Below are positions 22,387-36,067 of a DNA stretch of 52,522 nt, one piece after another. The position numbers were made by a program, and so were the translations under genes. Every line of letters begins with the position of its first letter. Position 1 is the first letter of the stretch. The notes under the pieces are model-generated. The model was not told where the DNA came from, searched no databases, and saw only the letters and a program-made list of their open reading frames with translations. The DNA is taken from contig RDEW01000037.1 in the NCBI GenBank assembly GCA_011109175.1, forward strand, positions 105,770 to 158,291, read 5' to 3'. The stretch comes from Dicyema japonicum. Its lineage: Eukaryota > Dicyemida > Rhombozoa > Dicyemidae.

Positions 22387-22459
22387 TACCCCGGATGGGA
22401 TTCGAACCCACGACCTTAAGATTATGAGACTTACGCGCTAACCACTGCGCCACCGAGGC
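22387..22459 (-). tRNA. tRNA-Met (anticodon CAU), elongator type
   Basis: The minus strand folds as a full cloverleaf of 73 nt: acceptor GCCTCGG paired with CCGGGGT, D arm GCGC/GCGC around AGTGGTTA, anticodon loop CTCATAA (CAT), T arm GTGGG-TTCGAAT-CCCAT and discriminator A. The A box (TGGCGCAGTGG) and B box (GGTTCGAATCC) are intact. A run of six T follows immediately. The T-T apposition at the base of the anticodon loop is also seen in elongator tRNA-Met of other animals. It stands alone between LINE remnants and looks like a working pol III gene rather than a SINE head, since no SINE body follows. Confidence 0.93.
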
Positions 22460-22499
22460 TTTCTATTAAATATGAAATGAAAAATGAAATTAAAAATGG

Positions 22500-25178
22500 T
22501 ATCCTTTATCCATGAAATCCATCCAAATACATGTTTACTTAATTAAGCATCTTGATTCGAACATCCTCCCTTACCGCCCTGACAAGTTTGTTTTTTTCCT
22601 TTGCTAGGCCTTCATACAATTTCTTCCCGAGGGCTAGTTTTATTGCCGCTCGCCGGTTTTTCTTCAGTCGGGCGAGAATCCTTTCTCTCGAGGGGGTGTA
22701 GAACCATCCCTCGCTTCCGTAAATAAGTCTGGGAAGAATCACATTCCGAAAGACAAAGAACATGGAATCAACGTCCAACTTTAATCTTCTAGTACAGAAC
22801 AGTACTTGCAAAGCTTTCTTCCTTCGCCCTTCGATGTCCCTCAGGTATGATCCTCTCCCATCGAATGAAATCCCCAGGTATTTCAATGATGAAACTCTCG
22901 GTATACGAAGTGTGTAGGACTCTTCCTGATGCCTAGCCGGCCTGCTTATCATCAAGTAACTGGATTTTTCCGTGGAGAGTTCCATGCCTCTCCGATTGCA
23001 CCAACCCTGGACTTTGTCGATAAAAGCTCCTAGTCGCCGCTCTGAGAGGTATGCTTTCAGAGACGAATCCAGGATTATAATGTCGTCCGCGTAAATCATC
23101 AGCTTGGTTTTGACGTTTTGGGGAGACAGGAAAATCTTTCATAAATATGTCGAATAGCAGGGGGCTTAGAATAGATCCCTGTGGCACTCCTTTGTTAAAC
23201 GATATTCCATCCATATAACTACCACCGATTACCACGTGAGATATCCTCCTAGTTAAATAGTCTTTCAGCCATATGAACATTTCTTTAGATATCTTAGAAC
23301 GTACGAGTTGACAAAATAAAGCCTTGTGCCATACACTGTCGAAAGCCTTTGATATGTCGAGACAAGTAAGGCTCAACTGGCTTTTCTTCTCAAATGTGTT
23401 TATAATTTCGTAGTTTAGTGAGTAAATACAATTTCCACATGATCTTCCCGGACGGAAACTATATTGATAAGATCGTAGAAAGTTACTCTCTTCTATATAC
23501 CGATTCAATCTCTTGAATACAATACGTTCCATAATCTTTGATGTAGAACATATAAGGCTTATTGGCCTATAACTAAGAGGATCCTTCCTCGACTTTCCAG
23601 GTTTGAGGATCATCTTCACAATTGATCGCTTCCATAACGAGCCTAAAACTCGAGTTATACATTCTCCTTAGAACAAATAGTAATTCTTTAGACTTTTCTT
23701 TGAACATAATCATGGAGATGCTATCAAATCCGGGAGCCTTGTTTTTGCACTCGCGAATAGCTGTTCTGACTTCCGCTAGAGTGATTTCTTCCACCAGGCT
23801 TCCCAGATCGCCCATAGAGTAGTCCATGAAATTAGACATCTCTCCTAAATATTTTTCATGAATAATACTAGCAGGGTCAACACCCTGTATATTTTCGAGT
23901 TGTTCTCTGAATACTGAAGGAACTTTTTCCAATGGAATTGTCCTTCCCTCTTGATCGGCCAGCACAATGTTTTTTGCTTTTAAGTTTCATTTGTTAGCCT
24001 CCTGTACATTTTCCAGAAACAAGGGTTCTTCCAGTTAACTTTCAAGGCTGCATTCTTCAATTTATTTTCGGCGTTTACTTTCCAAGCTTTTTGTAGTATT
24101 TTTTGAATCACATCAATTCTACATTTTAGAGTTTTCCTGTCCCACAGATCAACACATAGTCTGTGCTTCGCCTTCAGCGTATTTCTCTCGCGAATAAGAT
24201 CCCGCATTGAAGGTGGGCAAGACTGTTTGTTCTTCAGAAAGCTCTTCGAGTTGACCTTCCTTCCATATAGTCGTAGATACATCAGCATAGTGTTGGATAG
24301 TTCCCAGTTGAAAACGTCCAACTCATTAGGTGTAGAAAAGGTTTAGTCTTCATTAATAATTAGTCTTCATTAATAAGGTCTCCAGTCTATCGACGAGGTA
24401 TCAAAGTATAAGAAAATGTCTTCAGCAATGTTTGGTTCCAGGTTTATAGTTATTTCCTGAGGGATATGATCACTCCCTATGTCCCAAAGTAACCTTGGTC
24501 TGTCTACATGATTCAGAGCTGTGGAGACACTAGGGCCAATCCAAGCATGTCACCGCCATAGTGTGAGAAATGGTTAGGTTCCTCAGACGTCAAGACTTCA
24601 ACTCCAATTTCGTTAACCAGATCTGCTAGGAGTCGCCCGTCCCCGTTGTTTTTGCAACATCCGTAGCTCGTATTCTTAGCATTCAGGTCTCATACCAAAA
24701 TCGAAATAGGGTTTGTTTCGAAAAATTGAACAATTTTCGCAGAAGATCGGGCCAAGTCCTTAGAGTATAGCCCTCCTACGCTTATCCATGTCCCTCCACA
24801 TTGAATATCGACGGACACAAATTCCGAATCGTCGGCCAATACAATACAGTCGTTCCGTGTTTGCAATTCTTTACAAAAAAAGATTGAGGTTCCGGTTCCA
24901 GCCACTGCTCCATCTTTCCATGGAATGTCCACCGAGTTATATCCTTCCATATTATACTTCCTTCCTTGTTTGATTTTCGTTTCGTTGACTACCAAGACAT
25001 CCACCTTGGCAATCCTCACAAGTAGCACTAGTTCATCATGCCTTTTCACAATAAAGCGGGCATTCACCAACACTACTTTCAAATTCCTTTTCATAGTTTT
25101 TGTTGGTGGCCTGCGCTCTCCACAGCCAGGTCCACCAGACTCCATAAATCCACTTTCAGCAGTGGCCGCGTAGTCCAT
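22500..25178 (-). mobile_element. Jockey-like LINE, nearly full length, frameshifted
   Basis: From ATG 25178 the minus strand encodes an APE-type endonuclease (RNLKVVLVNARFIVKRHDEL, VLVVNETKIKQG, SVGGLYSKDL; then DLNAKN in another frame), a linker (24321-23980), and reverse transcriptase in three frames: 23965-23573, 23619-23110 (LKPGKSRKDPLSYRPISLIC, LTCLDISKAFDSVWHK, GVPQGSILSPLLFDIFM) and 23099-22539 (MIYADDIIILDSS, VSSLKYLGISFDGRGSYL, RLIYGSEGWF). Breaks are near 24690, 24340, 23970, 23600 and 23105. No separate ORF1 is seen upstream. The 3' end lies only about 50-80 bp upstream of the tRNA-Met gene, on the same strand. Confidence 0.85.
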
Positions 25179-25429
25179 TGTCAGAGATCGGGAGCTGTTG
25201 ATTAAATATATCTCTCATGTCGAGTTTTAAATAAGTTACAATTATTAATAATAAATGTTGAAATTTTTCTGACAAACAATTCTGGAAAAACCAAATCTTA
25301 AGAATATCAGACATCCAGCTATCAAAATTTTGCAGAAATTTATAGACTCGTGACCAATTCTATTTAAAGTCATTTTTATTAGTTTTTTTCTTTTACTATT
25401 ATTTCTATAATTTTTTCAATAACTTCTCT

Positions 25430-25610
25430 TCTTCCATAAATAATTTTATAATACAATGAATCAACCCAAATTTTCCATTTTTAATTGTAATTAGTCCCAG
25501 CTTCTTTAAACAATTTTCGGCTTTATCATCCAATTGTCTCAACTACTATGGGGCGGAACGTGAACCGATCCCGCATCGCTTCGTATTTTTCTCTTTGCTT
25601 TTTAGGGCTA
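25430..25610 (-). pseudogene. RLE retrotransposon tail fragment
   Basis: The minus strand reads QREKYEAMRDRFTFRPIVVE, which parallels the extreme C-terminus of the RLE element at 4.85-5.04 kb (KIKKYSSLLNRFHVQPVVVE). Another frame continues with ENCLKKLGLITI. 25179-25429 (LINE 5' flank) and 25611-25913 hold nothing else that I can recognise. Confidence 0.5.
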
Positions 25611-25913
25611 AGCGAAAGAGTTCTTAACTAACTAACGTGCGTCTAGTAAAGTCTACAAAAAAGAAAGAATTTAAAGATAATTTATACAATCGTTGGACTC
25701 TAAATGACAAGACTATGAAAATTCGTGTAACCATGTCTTTGAATTTATCCAAAAATCCTTAAAATTTTTGAAATTACTGAGTTGTAATTGCAAAAAATGC
25801 GGTCTTTGTAGATATTAAAACATAATTCAGAGAACCAGAAAAATGATTTTTTAATAAGATAGACTCTTTATATCAATTTACCAAATTCTCTTCAAGCATT
25901 GGAAACTTTGGCT

Positions 25914-26127
25914 TTTTTAAGCACTTTAACGAGAGCCATAATATTTATAGCCCCGTATTTTAAGACACACTTTATTTTAAACAAAGAACAGTTATCATAG
26001 CTAATTAATGAGGGAGAATCAAGGAATGCTCTTCTTTGTTTTCTTCTTCCTGGGAGTATGTCCTATATATATACGATACGGTTCCGCAGTGAAGTGTTCA
26101 CTGATGACGGCGTCACTCGTCAAGGCT
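25914..26127 (-). mobile_element. SINE, 5'-truncated and diverged
   Basis: The sequence matches the body and 3' part of the tRNA-derived SINE (GTTCCGCAGTGAAGTGTTCA, CTGATGACGGCGTCACTCGTC; AACGAGAGCCATAATATTTA), with several differences from the 14.2-kb copy. The tRNA-like head is absent. It is the most diverged copy and so probably the oldest. Confidence 0.8.
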
Positions 26128-26610
26128 ATAAAAGATGGTTAATGTTTTTAGAATCTTTCAAAAGAATGTCTTTTTGCAGTAAAAGATTATTATTTTTATC
26201 GATATCGTCAAACAAGTTACATCACCATTTTGCTTACACGAAATATTTTTTTACAATTTGAGTTTGCGTGACTATCCTGAGAGGGAATAGCCACGCAGTC
26301 AGGGCAGGTTTATATAACCGTTACTCTATTTTCTTTCTTTAATAAAATTTATTATTTGAGTTTTTCATGAAAAGTAAGTTGAGTCCAATCTGTATTGAAA
26401 ATTAAATTAAAAATCGAATTTGTGAGGATTAACTGTATTATAAATTTTTAATAATTTAACGTCTACTATTATAAATCAATTTTGATAGATTTTTCACAAA
26501 AATTCCCAGAATTATTATAAAATCAGGTTAATCGAATAACCACAAAACCTCAGAATTAATCGTACAACAACGATTTATAATAAAATTGTTCGCTCATTTG
26601 TAACGATCAA
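26128..26610. other. AT-rich intergenic stretch with one strong hairpin
   Basis: No coding frame is recognisable. At 26266-26296 the arms GCGTGACTATCC and GGGAATAGCCACGC can pair over about 12 bp around a small loop, followed by a pyrimidine-rich stretch and AATAAAATT. This may be the 3' end of an unidentified retroelement. The rest is plain AT-rich DNA upstream of the TMEM272-like gene. Confidence 0.4.
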
Positions 26611-27166
26611 ATGGGTAGTGTTAGTCTTTCATTTCAGTATTTCTGAGTATTGTCCTCATGGTAATCAGCTCCAGTAATTATGGACTTCGAATTGCCGAAT
26701 ATGCCTATGGTTCATGTCATTGAATATTCACAGGGAATATGATGTATAATAATTGTCCGAGGGAACCAAAACTGCCCATATATTTGATCATACAGTCGGC
26801 ACTCGGCTGTGTATTTTGGTTTTATGTTTTTCTCGACGGGGGACACAAATTTGCTGGAAAACTGACAAAAAATTCAAGAAAGACCAGAATCAGACGAGGA
26901 TTTGTGTTGACAATACTTATTCTTTCATTTATATGGCTTATTCTCGGTTAATCTGATGATTCTCATTTATAGGAAACATGTGGGTCTTTTCAATACGAAA
27001 GGACCACACAAATGTCAGTAGATATGTGGATAATGTCCCGATGGATCAAAACTACTGCGACAAGGGTTTATATGATTTTGCATTTTACTCGATTATCGCT
27101 GAATGGGTTTATTTCCTCCTCACCGTCTCTGTATTTGTGGTTACAGCCTTCAGTAAATTACTTTAA
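26611..27166 (+). CDS. TMEM272-like multi-pass membrane protein, 3 micro-introns
   Basis: Splicing introns 26615-26637 (23 nt), 26710-26733 (24 nt) and 26947-26972 (26 nt) gives 160 residues. Landmarks of the TMEM272-like family are present: NCPREPKLPIYLI near residue 30, SFIWLILGNMWVFSI near 95-110 and YCDKGLYDFAF near 130. Four hydrophobic segments are visible, including FLSIVLMVI at the start. The start ATG at 26611 yields a four-base first coding exon. The downstream in-frame ATG at 26658 is the alternative, but it would remove most of the first membrane segment. The molecular function of this family is not established. The gene stands alone with AT-rich flanks. Confidence 0.8.
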
Positions 27167-28084
27167 TTTAAAATAAAATTAATAATAACTATTTTCATAT
27201 TAAAATTTGAATTTTTATTTTGATAATATTGAAAGACTTGGTGCACAATTTAGACTTGTAATCACAGTGACCCGATGGCGCAGTGCACCTCCTCCGCTCC
27301 TGTCCATTAAGTTTAAATTTCCACCCCTCTACCCCATCATCAGTGATTCATCATTGTCTTCTGGGACTCACAAACAACCAAAAAAGAAAATAACAAGTCA
27401 GGAACATTTTCGATTTCTTGGATTAGTTACCATAACTGTTGTTTAATTTTTAAATAAAGTGAGTTCTGCCTAATCTAAGGTTTAAATAATGGAAACATTA
27501 TTACGGCAGAAGGGATATTTTTATTAATCATAATCAACATTCAAGAATTTTGCCCATCCATTTGACAATTCCTTGGGGTTTCTGGGTGGTCTTGTGTTTG
27601 ATCCTGGAAGCTTGTAACCATCAACTTTTTGCAGTTATTTATATAAAAAACCAAAACTTTTGGAAAGTCTATAACATAATCACTGGACGTAAATACAAGA
27701 GTTTCTATTGTTGCAAAACATGATGGGTTTTCTGTATCCTTAGAAGAAATTCCTAACCTATTTGTGGATGAACTTTCACAAATACAGGTTAACCCTGAGG
27801 AGCGCCTGTCTAGTCTGGCTACCTTATTGCATAGTTATTGCACAGTAGAAGATGAAGATAAATAAACGAAATATTAAGGAATATATTTTTTATTAGCAGC
27901 ATGTGGAAAATTTGTGAAAAACATAACAACAGTTTCAAAGAATGAAAAAAAGTCCTTGAGAAAGGGTGTATAAACCTGGGTCATTCAAAAATCCAGATCC
28001 GCAAAATCGCAAAAAATTTTAAACCTCGCTGATCAGACTTGTTCAAGGACAACCAAATGGGATAGTGTGTATTAAAATCTCGAC
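27167..28084. other. Intergenic stretch with two unassigned open frames
   Basis: 27207-27446 (plus) is open for 79 codons but has no ATG at the right place and is low in complexity (APPPLL, KQPKKKI). 27680-27865 (plus) is open for 61 codons and looks protein-like (LEEIPNLFVDELSQI, NPEERLSSLATLL), but no start is seen and I know no match. It could be an exon of a micro-intron gene or a transposon relic. AATAAA occurs near 27450. Nothing else is recognised. Confidence 0.3.
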
Positions 28085-28335
28085 ATGATATTCTCAATAA
28101 ACAAAATGAAGCAATTTAAAGCCTTGTCAACATCATGGGAGGTGAAGGTGGAATACGGTTTTTGTTGCAGCCCACGCCGTTCAACATGTGGAGAGCGAGA
28201 AAAATCTTTATGGCTGATCGATACGTATTACTTCATAATCTCGTTTGCAAATTTGCGAGCGGGCTCCGAAGCATTACGGGTAACGACCTCAGTTCCGCAG
28301 TCTTCCTTATTGACAAGCTATTGATCCTTCTTTAG
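28085..28335 (+). CDS. Possible small gene of unknown function with one micro-intron
   Basis: Two overlapping frames join into one 75-residue reading if 28148-28170 (23 nt, GTGGAATACG...GTTGCAG) is removed: MKQFKALSTSWEVK is then followed by PTPFNMWRARKIFMADRYVL and HNLVCKFASGLRS, with TAG at 28333-28335. The candidate intron has the size and ends seen in the four certain genes, and the phase fits. I do not recognise the product. Upstream exons may be missing, and the frame ends only about 45 bp before a LINE. It could also be a transposon remnant. Confidence 0.35.
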
Positions 28336-29460
28336 CGTTTTCCAAAATGTGGCACAAGAGTTTTGTGACATAGTCGTCAATTAGACGGCTCCCTTTGAGT
28401 CTGTCATTAGTTCGGACAAGCTCAGATGTCCAATTCTCCGTAGACCTGTTAGGCATTTCAGAAAGTTGATTTTTTTCTCACATTTGTTCAGCACGTTAGT
28501 GACGTGTCTCGAAAAGTTTATGTCCGTATCGAAAGTCAGACCCAATATTTTTTGCCATTTGCTGAACGGCAATGCTCTTCCCTCCGCAGTAACATCTATT
28601 GTCCTGTTCGACAATCTTTTGTCCGAGGTATATAGAATGTAACAGATTTTTCGGTATTGATTGACACCCGATTTTCATTAAACTACTCGAGTAGTCGATC
28701 TATGTGGTGTTGTATTCTTTCCGTCGCTGTTTTGGTGTTCTGATCCCGTGAGGCTAAGACAATATCGTCTGCATAAGCTAGAAGCAGGTCGTCTCTCATT
28801 CGGCGTCGGAATGTCAGCTGTAAATAGGTTGAATAGGAATGGTGATAGCGGCGAACTCTGGGGTACTCCATTTGGGAATAAACGGGAGACAGAATGAATG
28901 TTTCCAATGCACTCTCTACCTCTCCGTCCGCTAAGGAAGTTTGTCAGCCAGCGTTTGAGCTTTTCAGGGATATCTGATTGGTAGATTTCCCATGTTAGAT
29001 TCTTCCTCGGCACAGAGTCGAAAGCTTTGTGGACGTCTAGTGAACATAACACAGTTTTCTGGTCTCTTTGCTTGTACAGAAATCCAGAGCAAATAAAGTT
29101 AGTCAGGGATGTGAGGTAGCTTGTTGTGCACCGATCCTTTTTGAAACCATGCTGGAACGGTTTATCGGGAGACCTTTCAGTGATTTTTGCGAGGATAAAC
29201 TTTTCCATTATTTTTGACATGGAGCAAAGAGAGAAATAGGCCTGAAGGAAGCTGGGTCTTCTTTCGGTTTTCCTGGCTTCAATACTGGGCGAATGTTTGC
29301 AAGTTTCCATATCGTTGGGATTAAGTTATAATTAATCGACCAGTTGTACTTTATGGTCAGGGTACGATACCCTCATTGCCTAGGTTTTTCAGGAGGATTA
29401 TGGGAATTCCGTCTGAACCATGTGAATGTGTCACTTTTGTTTGGCTTATGAATGCCATTA

Positions 29461-31353
29461 CAGTCAAACCCCTCTAAACCGATTCCTCTCGGGACCGACA
29501 TAATTGTCCGGTATAGAGGGGAGGCCTGTATATTGAACAAGTCATTACTTATAACAAAAAAGTGAAACAGTAAAATTAATAGAAATCTGTCAATAAGGAT
29601 TGCCTCGAATTTTTCGATTCAGCAATCGCTTTATTGTTCAGATAGATCAGTCTGTTGACGGGATCGAGTAATGCAGAGTCTTGAGTGCAAGCAAAGTGGC
29701 AGATTTGGTCTAGCATTTGTTGAACATTTGTGCGTGTTAATTTCTCTATATGTTTTGGCTCTGTTTACATATCAGAATCTGAGTCACTGTCATATCTTAG
29801 AAGCTGAGACTGTTTGTATTGCTCAACTAGGATGATTCCCAATCTTTGGGATTTCCAAGTCTAAGTTGACAAATTTGTCTTCTGTCATTAGATTATCGAC
29901 TAATCTATTCATGAGGGTATGAACAGTAAATTGTTTTCAGGATTGTCGTTTATATATATATTTTGACTGGAATGCCACACTTATTAAAGCAGAGGGAGAT
30001 TGTGTTTGATTTCACGTCCATCCAAGCTGTGCTAATCCACCGGATAGAAAGAAATTTTTTTGCAAGTTGTGTCGCATTGGTTTATATGTCTATTTTGGCA
30101 AGAAGTTGAGTCATTAGTAGTCTTCTGTATCTTTCTTTAAATGACCGAATAATTCCTTGATCCAGAGGCTGTATGCCACTCGTTGTGTTAGCTGAAGAAA
30201 TTTGAGTTCCACGTTGGAATATTTTACGTTTAATGAATGTGATGCTGCATTATTCAAAAACATAATAATTTTTCGTTTCTGGCGCTTCATCTGCATGTTC
30301 ACATCTTGCAACCATTTTGAAAACAATTTCGATGTCATCCAGGCTGTAACGTTGGAGCAGTAAATAACAGGTAACTCATTCAGATTAATATTCTTTAAAC
30401 ATCGGGGTTTTCGAGACTTGCCAATTACAATTGGCTTTAGCTTTTCTCCTGTCGAACTGCATGCAAGCATTACAGTAAGACGTTCCTTCGACTTCTTTGA
30501 TCCACTGTGATGATTACCTCTTACTGATAGTGTTTTATCAGGAAGGGCACGATAGAATAGTCCGGTTTCGTCGCAGTTAAATATATCCTCTGGTCGACAT
30601 CCTTCAATTAGAAAAGGTACACGTTCTATCCAGTCAGAAACAACATCACTGTTAACATTTGCTTTTTCACCACTGAGTACGACTGGATTGAGTAACGAGA
30701 CTTCCATCTGCATAACCAGCCAGTGGAAGCTTTAAAATCATTTTCGCCCAGTGCTTTAGCAAACTCTGTAGATTTAGCGATAATAATTGGTCTGAAACAA
30801 AAGTTTTTGGAATGTGTTATCTGGAACACTCCCAAGTGATTTTATTCAAATTTTCAAATTTGCAGTTGTTGTCAAAACGTTTTTTAGCAGAATTTGCGTT
30901 GTTATTGAATAATTCCAAATAAATATTAGGCTTTTTAAGTATGTCTGATACAGTGCTGCATCCAACTATATACTTCTTGCTGAGAAATTTTTGTGTCGGC
31001 TTAGGTGTTTAGTTCGATTCATTTATTATTTGAATTTTCTTCTTTAAAGACAATTCGTAACGTAATCGTTTTCTTTGCTATCATCCGTTAGTTTTTGATT
31101 TTCTGTCGAGTTGTTCGCAATTCAAGGTTAAAGACGATTAATAGGATTAGATCAAAGATTGATGTCAGAAGGCCGGTTTATGATAAAATAAAATTCAAGT
31201 TGGGACCACAAAATACGGTCGGTATTCGGAATAGAGGAGATCCGGTATTTCGAAGATGAATGCATAATGCCTATGGGTAATCGGAACCATAAGTTTAGTC
31301 CGGTTAAAAGGGAATTCCGATATATCGAGAGTCGGTTTATAGGGGTTTGACTG
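29461..31353 (-). mobile_element. Pogo/Tigger DNA transposon with terminal repeats and TA duplication
   Basis: The left end starts CAGTCAAACCCCTCTAAACC and the right end is its complement, finishing GGTTTATAGGGGTTTGACTG. TA flanks it on both sides (29459-29460, 31354-31355). The 1893-bp element encodes a broken DDE transposase on the minus strand and lies within LINE-D between its linker and RT. Pogo elements move by cut-and-paste into TA. Confidence 0.92.
30090..30835 (-). pseudogene. Pogo/Tigger DDE transposase, inactive
   Basis: The DNA-binding end (FAKALGENDFKASTGWLCRW) is followed, after a frame break near 30715, by the catalytic domain: DIFNCDETGLFYRALP (first D), TVMLACSSTGEKLKPIVIGK, KIIMFLNNAASH where the second catalytic D should be (the usual form is LDNAxSH, here N replaces D), and after another break GIQPLDQGIIRSFKERYRR (third D) near 30150. 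The substitution and the frameshifts both argue that it is dead. The parent element has clear ends, so it is a young but already mutated copy. Confidence 0.82.
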
Positions 31354-32317
31354 TACTCCTTCTCCGTGAAATAAGTTAATTGATCCCTTTTCGGTTTTCT
31401 TTAGCGGAGGTTTGGTTGGGTCAGTCCTCGTGGTTTTTGTGAGAGATTTTCGCATAGTATTTTATTATGGTTTAGGTTTTTTTGGCTGAATTTGTCATAT
31501 CCGGGTGTCCTCTCATTCACCTTCGAGATATTTCGAATAGTCTTCCAGACTTCGGATGTTGACCGGTTATGATTTAATGACGTAAGAACCATCTTCCATT
31601 TAGCTCTCTGTATTTTGAATTCATTGGATTTTATTTCCTCGTTCAGCACTTGTAGACGGATCCTTTTTTCGGAGGAACGGGTCCCTGCTTTTTAGAGACG
31701 GTTTCCTTTCTTGATCAGAGCCTTCCGTACTTTCTCGTGTAAACGACATATCTTTTAGGGACAGATATTGTTCTTGCTTCCAAGATGACTTTGTTGACGT
31801 AAGCAACCACTATATCAAGGGAGGTAAAGTTTTCCAGCTGTATATTAGTCAAATGTTGGGTAACTGATCGGAATAATTGCCAATTTGCAAGATTGTATAT
31901 GCAGGTTTCTTCTTACCACTGATAATTTCTCTTGATTTTTATCAGAATAGGGTTATGATCACTTCGGGTGACGTAGATGACGGATCAATTAATCGTTGTT
32001 GAAAGCTGTGGGAACAGAGTGTAATATCTGAAGAGGTTGGATTGTCAGAGTTCCTTTGAGGTGTTCTTGTGTTTTTGATGGGTCATTGATGATTGTCAGA
32101 TTGCCAGACTGCGTCAACAGCAAATTTCCTCTTGTATCTGCTGACTGATTTAACAGCCAGAGAGGTGTTTGGCATTCAAATCGCCGCATATCACAACTTC
32201 GTTCCAAATATCCAGTTCTAATAAGTCAGGCATAGTGTAATTTTTCGGACATGAGCCAGGAGGCGGAATATACATGCTTACATAATATAGTCTTCCTTTT
32301 GTTGTGGCAACAGATAT

Positions 32318-32647
32318 TTAATTAATTTAATTTAATAACCCCGGATACACTGAGAAACAAGTTAAAGTAAACAACTAATTAAATGTATCCAGTTTCCACT
32401 TCTACAGAAAAAGTCCATCCGGAATCAGCATAAAGGGTAAGACGTCCATAGTTGCAGTTGTGGAAACCCCTCCAGTGGAGTGGGGGAGAGCAAATGATCC
32501 TTTTTTGTGCCGGCCTGGCACTGGGCGCCACCTAGACAGGTAGATCACATGACGCCACTCTAATAGGAAGAGAGGAGGAACAGACGAACAAAACAGAAAC
32601 TTCAATCAATTAGCCACGAAGTACCACATGGCGCCACACGGCAGAAA
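32318..32647 (-). mobile_element. 330-bp RIME-like element (LINE-D leader plus 3' end), copy 1
   Basis: The element is flanked by a perfect 23-bp direct repeat (32295-32317 and 32648-32670). Its minus-strand 5' part contains GGCGTCATGTGATCTACCTG and AAAGGATCATTTGCTCTCCC, related to the LINE-D leader at 4.1 and 16.9 kb. Its 3' end, GGATACATTTAATTAG...CAGTGTATCCGGGG and an AT-rich tail, has the same fold-back plan as LINE-D 3' ends. No coding region remains. A copy about 90% alike lies at 48544-48870. It would depend on LINE-D enzymes in trans. Confidence 0.85.
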
Positions 32648-33094
32648 CCTTTTGTTGTGGCAACAGATATTCCGATTGTCTCCGTGGTTTTATCACTTCC
32701 CAAAAGTTTTTTCGCTTCGAGTGTATGGTCCTCATACTTTAGGCCTTTTCTGATTAATGTAAGCAGTCCTACTCCGCGTTTCTTAGTGCTGTCGTATCCG
32801 GGAAAGAGGGCGTAGTATATTTTGCTGATAGCTTCATTCTTAGATGAGCACGATGTCAGCTTTAAGTTTAACAATCAGAGTTCTAAGTTCAATAATTTTG
32901 CCTTTTATTTCGTTCACATTTTGTTGTATAACGGAGATCCGGTCCTTTGACTTGTGTTGGTTACGAATCCAAGAAGCTGTAGCCAAACCAGTAATCCGTC
33001 GAATTCGGAAAAGTTCATATAATTTGGTATTCAATGAACGTATAGAATAAAAGGAGTTATTGGACTGCGTCCTGTTTCTCTTCAGCTGATAAAA

Positions 33095-33497
33095 GAAATT
33101 TATTTATTTTATTTATTAACCCAGAAAAGAGAACACCAAAAAAGAAAAAGTAAACCAACTAATTAAGTGATCCCGGTACGCCTCAACAGAATCGAGAGGT
33201 TTTTCCTATGTTCTCCAGAGTACCCACGGCTTTCCTGTATAGACGACGATCATCTTTCACTAGAGTTTGAAGAGGGGAGGATTTTTTTCCCAAATTAAGT
33301 GTATTTGATGCTTCTAGCCTTGAATGGAAAAAACGACTTGTATCTTGACCACATAGACCGATGAAGCCGGAGCCGTTATTTTTGCTTGCGGCGTGGTCAA
33401 GCATTGGGGGGAAAAGATCGAGGGTGGATATGCTAGACGTGCAAGTTTGCCAATTAGGGAGTTGATCTTGTATGAATTGGATGTTGAAGCTCTTCAT
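33095..33497 (-). pseudogene. LINE-D-type 3' fragment
   Basis: The minus strand reads NTLNLGKKSSPLQTLVKDDR and RLYRKAVGTLENI, a diverged version of the RT C-terminal end (KTERRLFRKVVGTMEHHRRR at 49.9 kb). It then shows the 3' end GGGATCACTTAATTAG...GTGTTCTCTTTTCTGGG with an AT-rich tail near 33095. Only the last part of the element is present. It lies about 130 bp upstream of MCM5. Confidence 0.65.
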
Positions 33498-33630
33498 CTG
33501 ATAAAAGAAATGACATCAGCTGATAAAAGAAACGATTTTCCTTCGAATCTAAATTATTTGTTTTTTTTATTTTAAATCAAAAAATTCAATTTATTAAAAG
33601 TAATTTATTAAAATAAAATTTAAATATATA

Positions 33631-36067
<2,437 letters not shown>

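Larger units (their letters stand above)
28381..33050 (-). mobile_element. LINE-D copy split by a pogo element and a RIME-like element
   Basis: Minus-strand order: 5' part and endonuclease (33034-32650; IRRITGLATASWIRNQHKSK, ELRTLIVKLKADIVLI; then YIPPPGSC near 32250 and VICGDLNAKH), linker (about 31800-31365), then beyond the pogo element reverse transcriptase (29310-28683; KPFQHGFKKDRCTTSYLTSL, TVLCSLDVHKAFDSVPRKNL, LSGRRGRECIG, LLAYADDIVLASRD) and thumb (KILGLTFDTDINFSRHVTNV), stopping near 28381 without a 3' end. The 2A site has decayed (GFVTNT in place of GDVETNPGP). Breaks are numerous. Two insertions with clean target duplications date this LINE as older than both. Confidence 0.85.
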
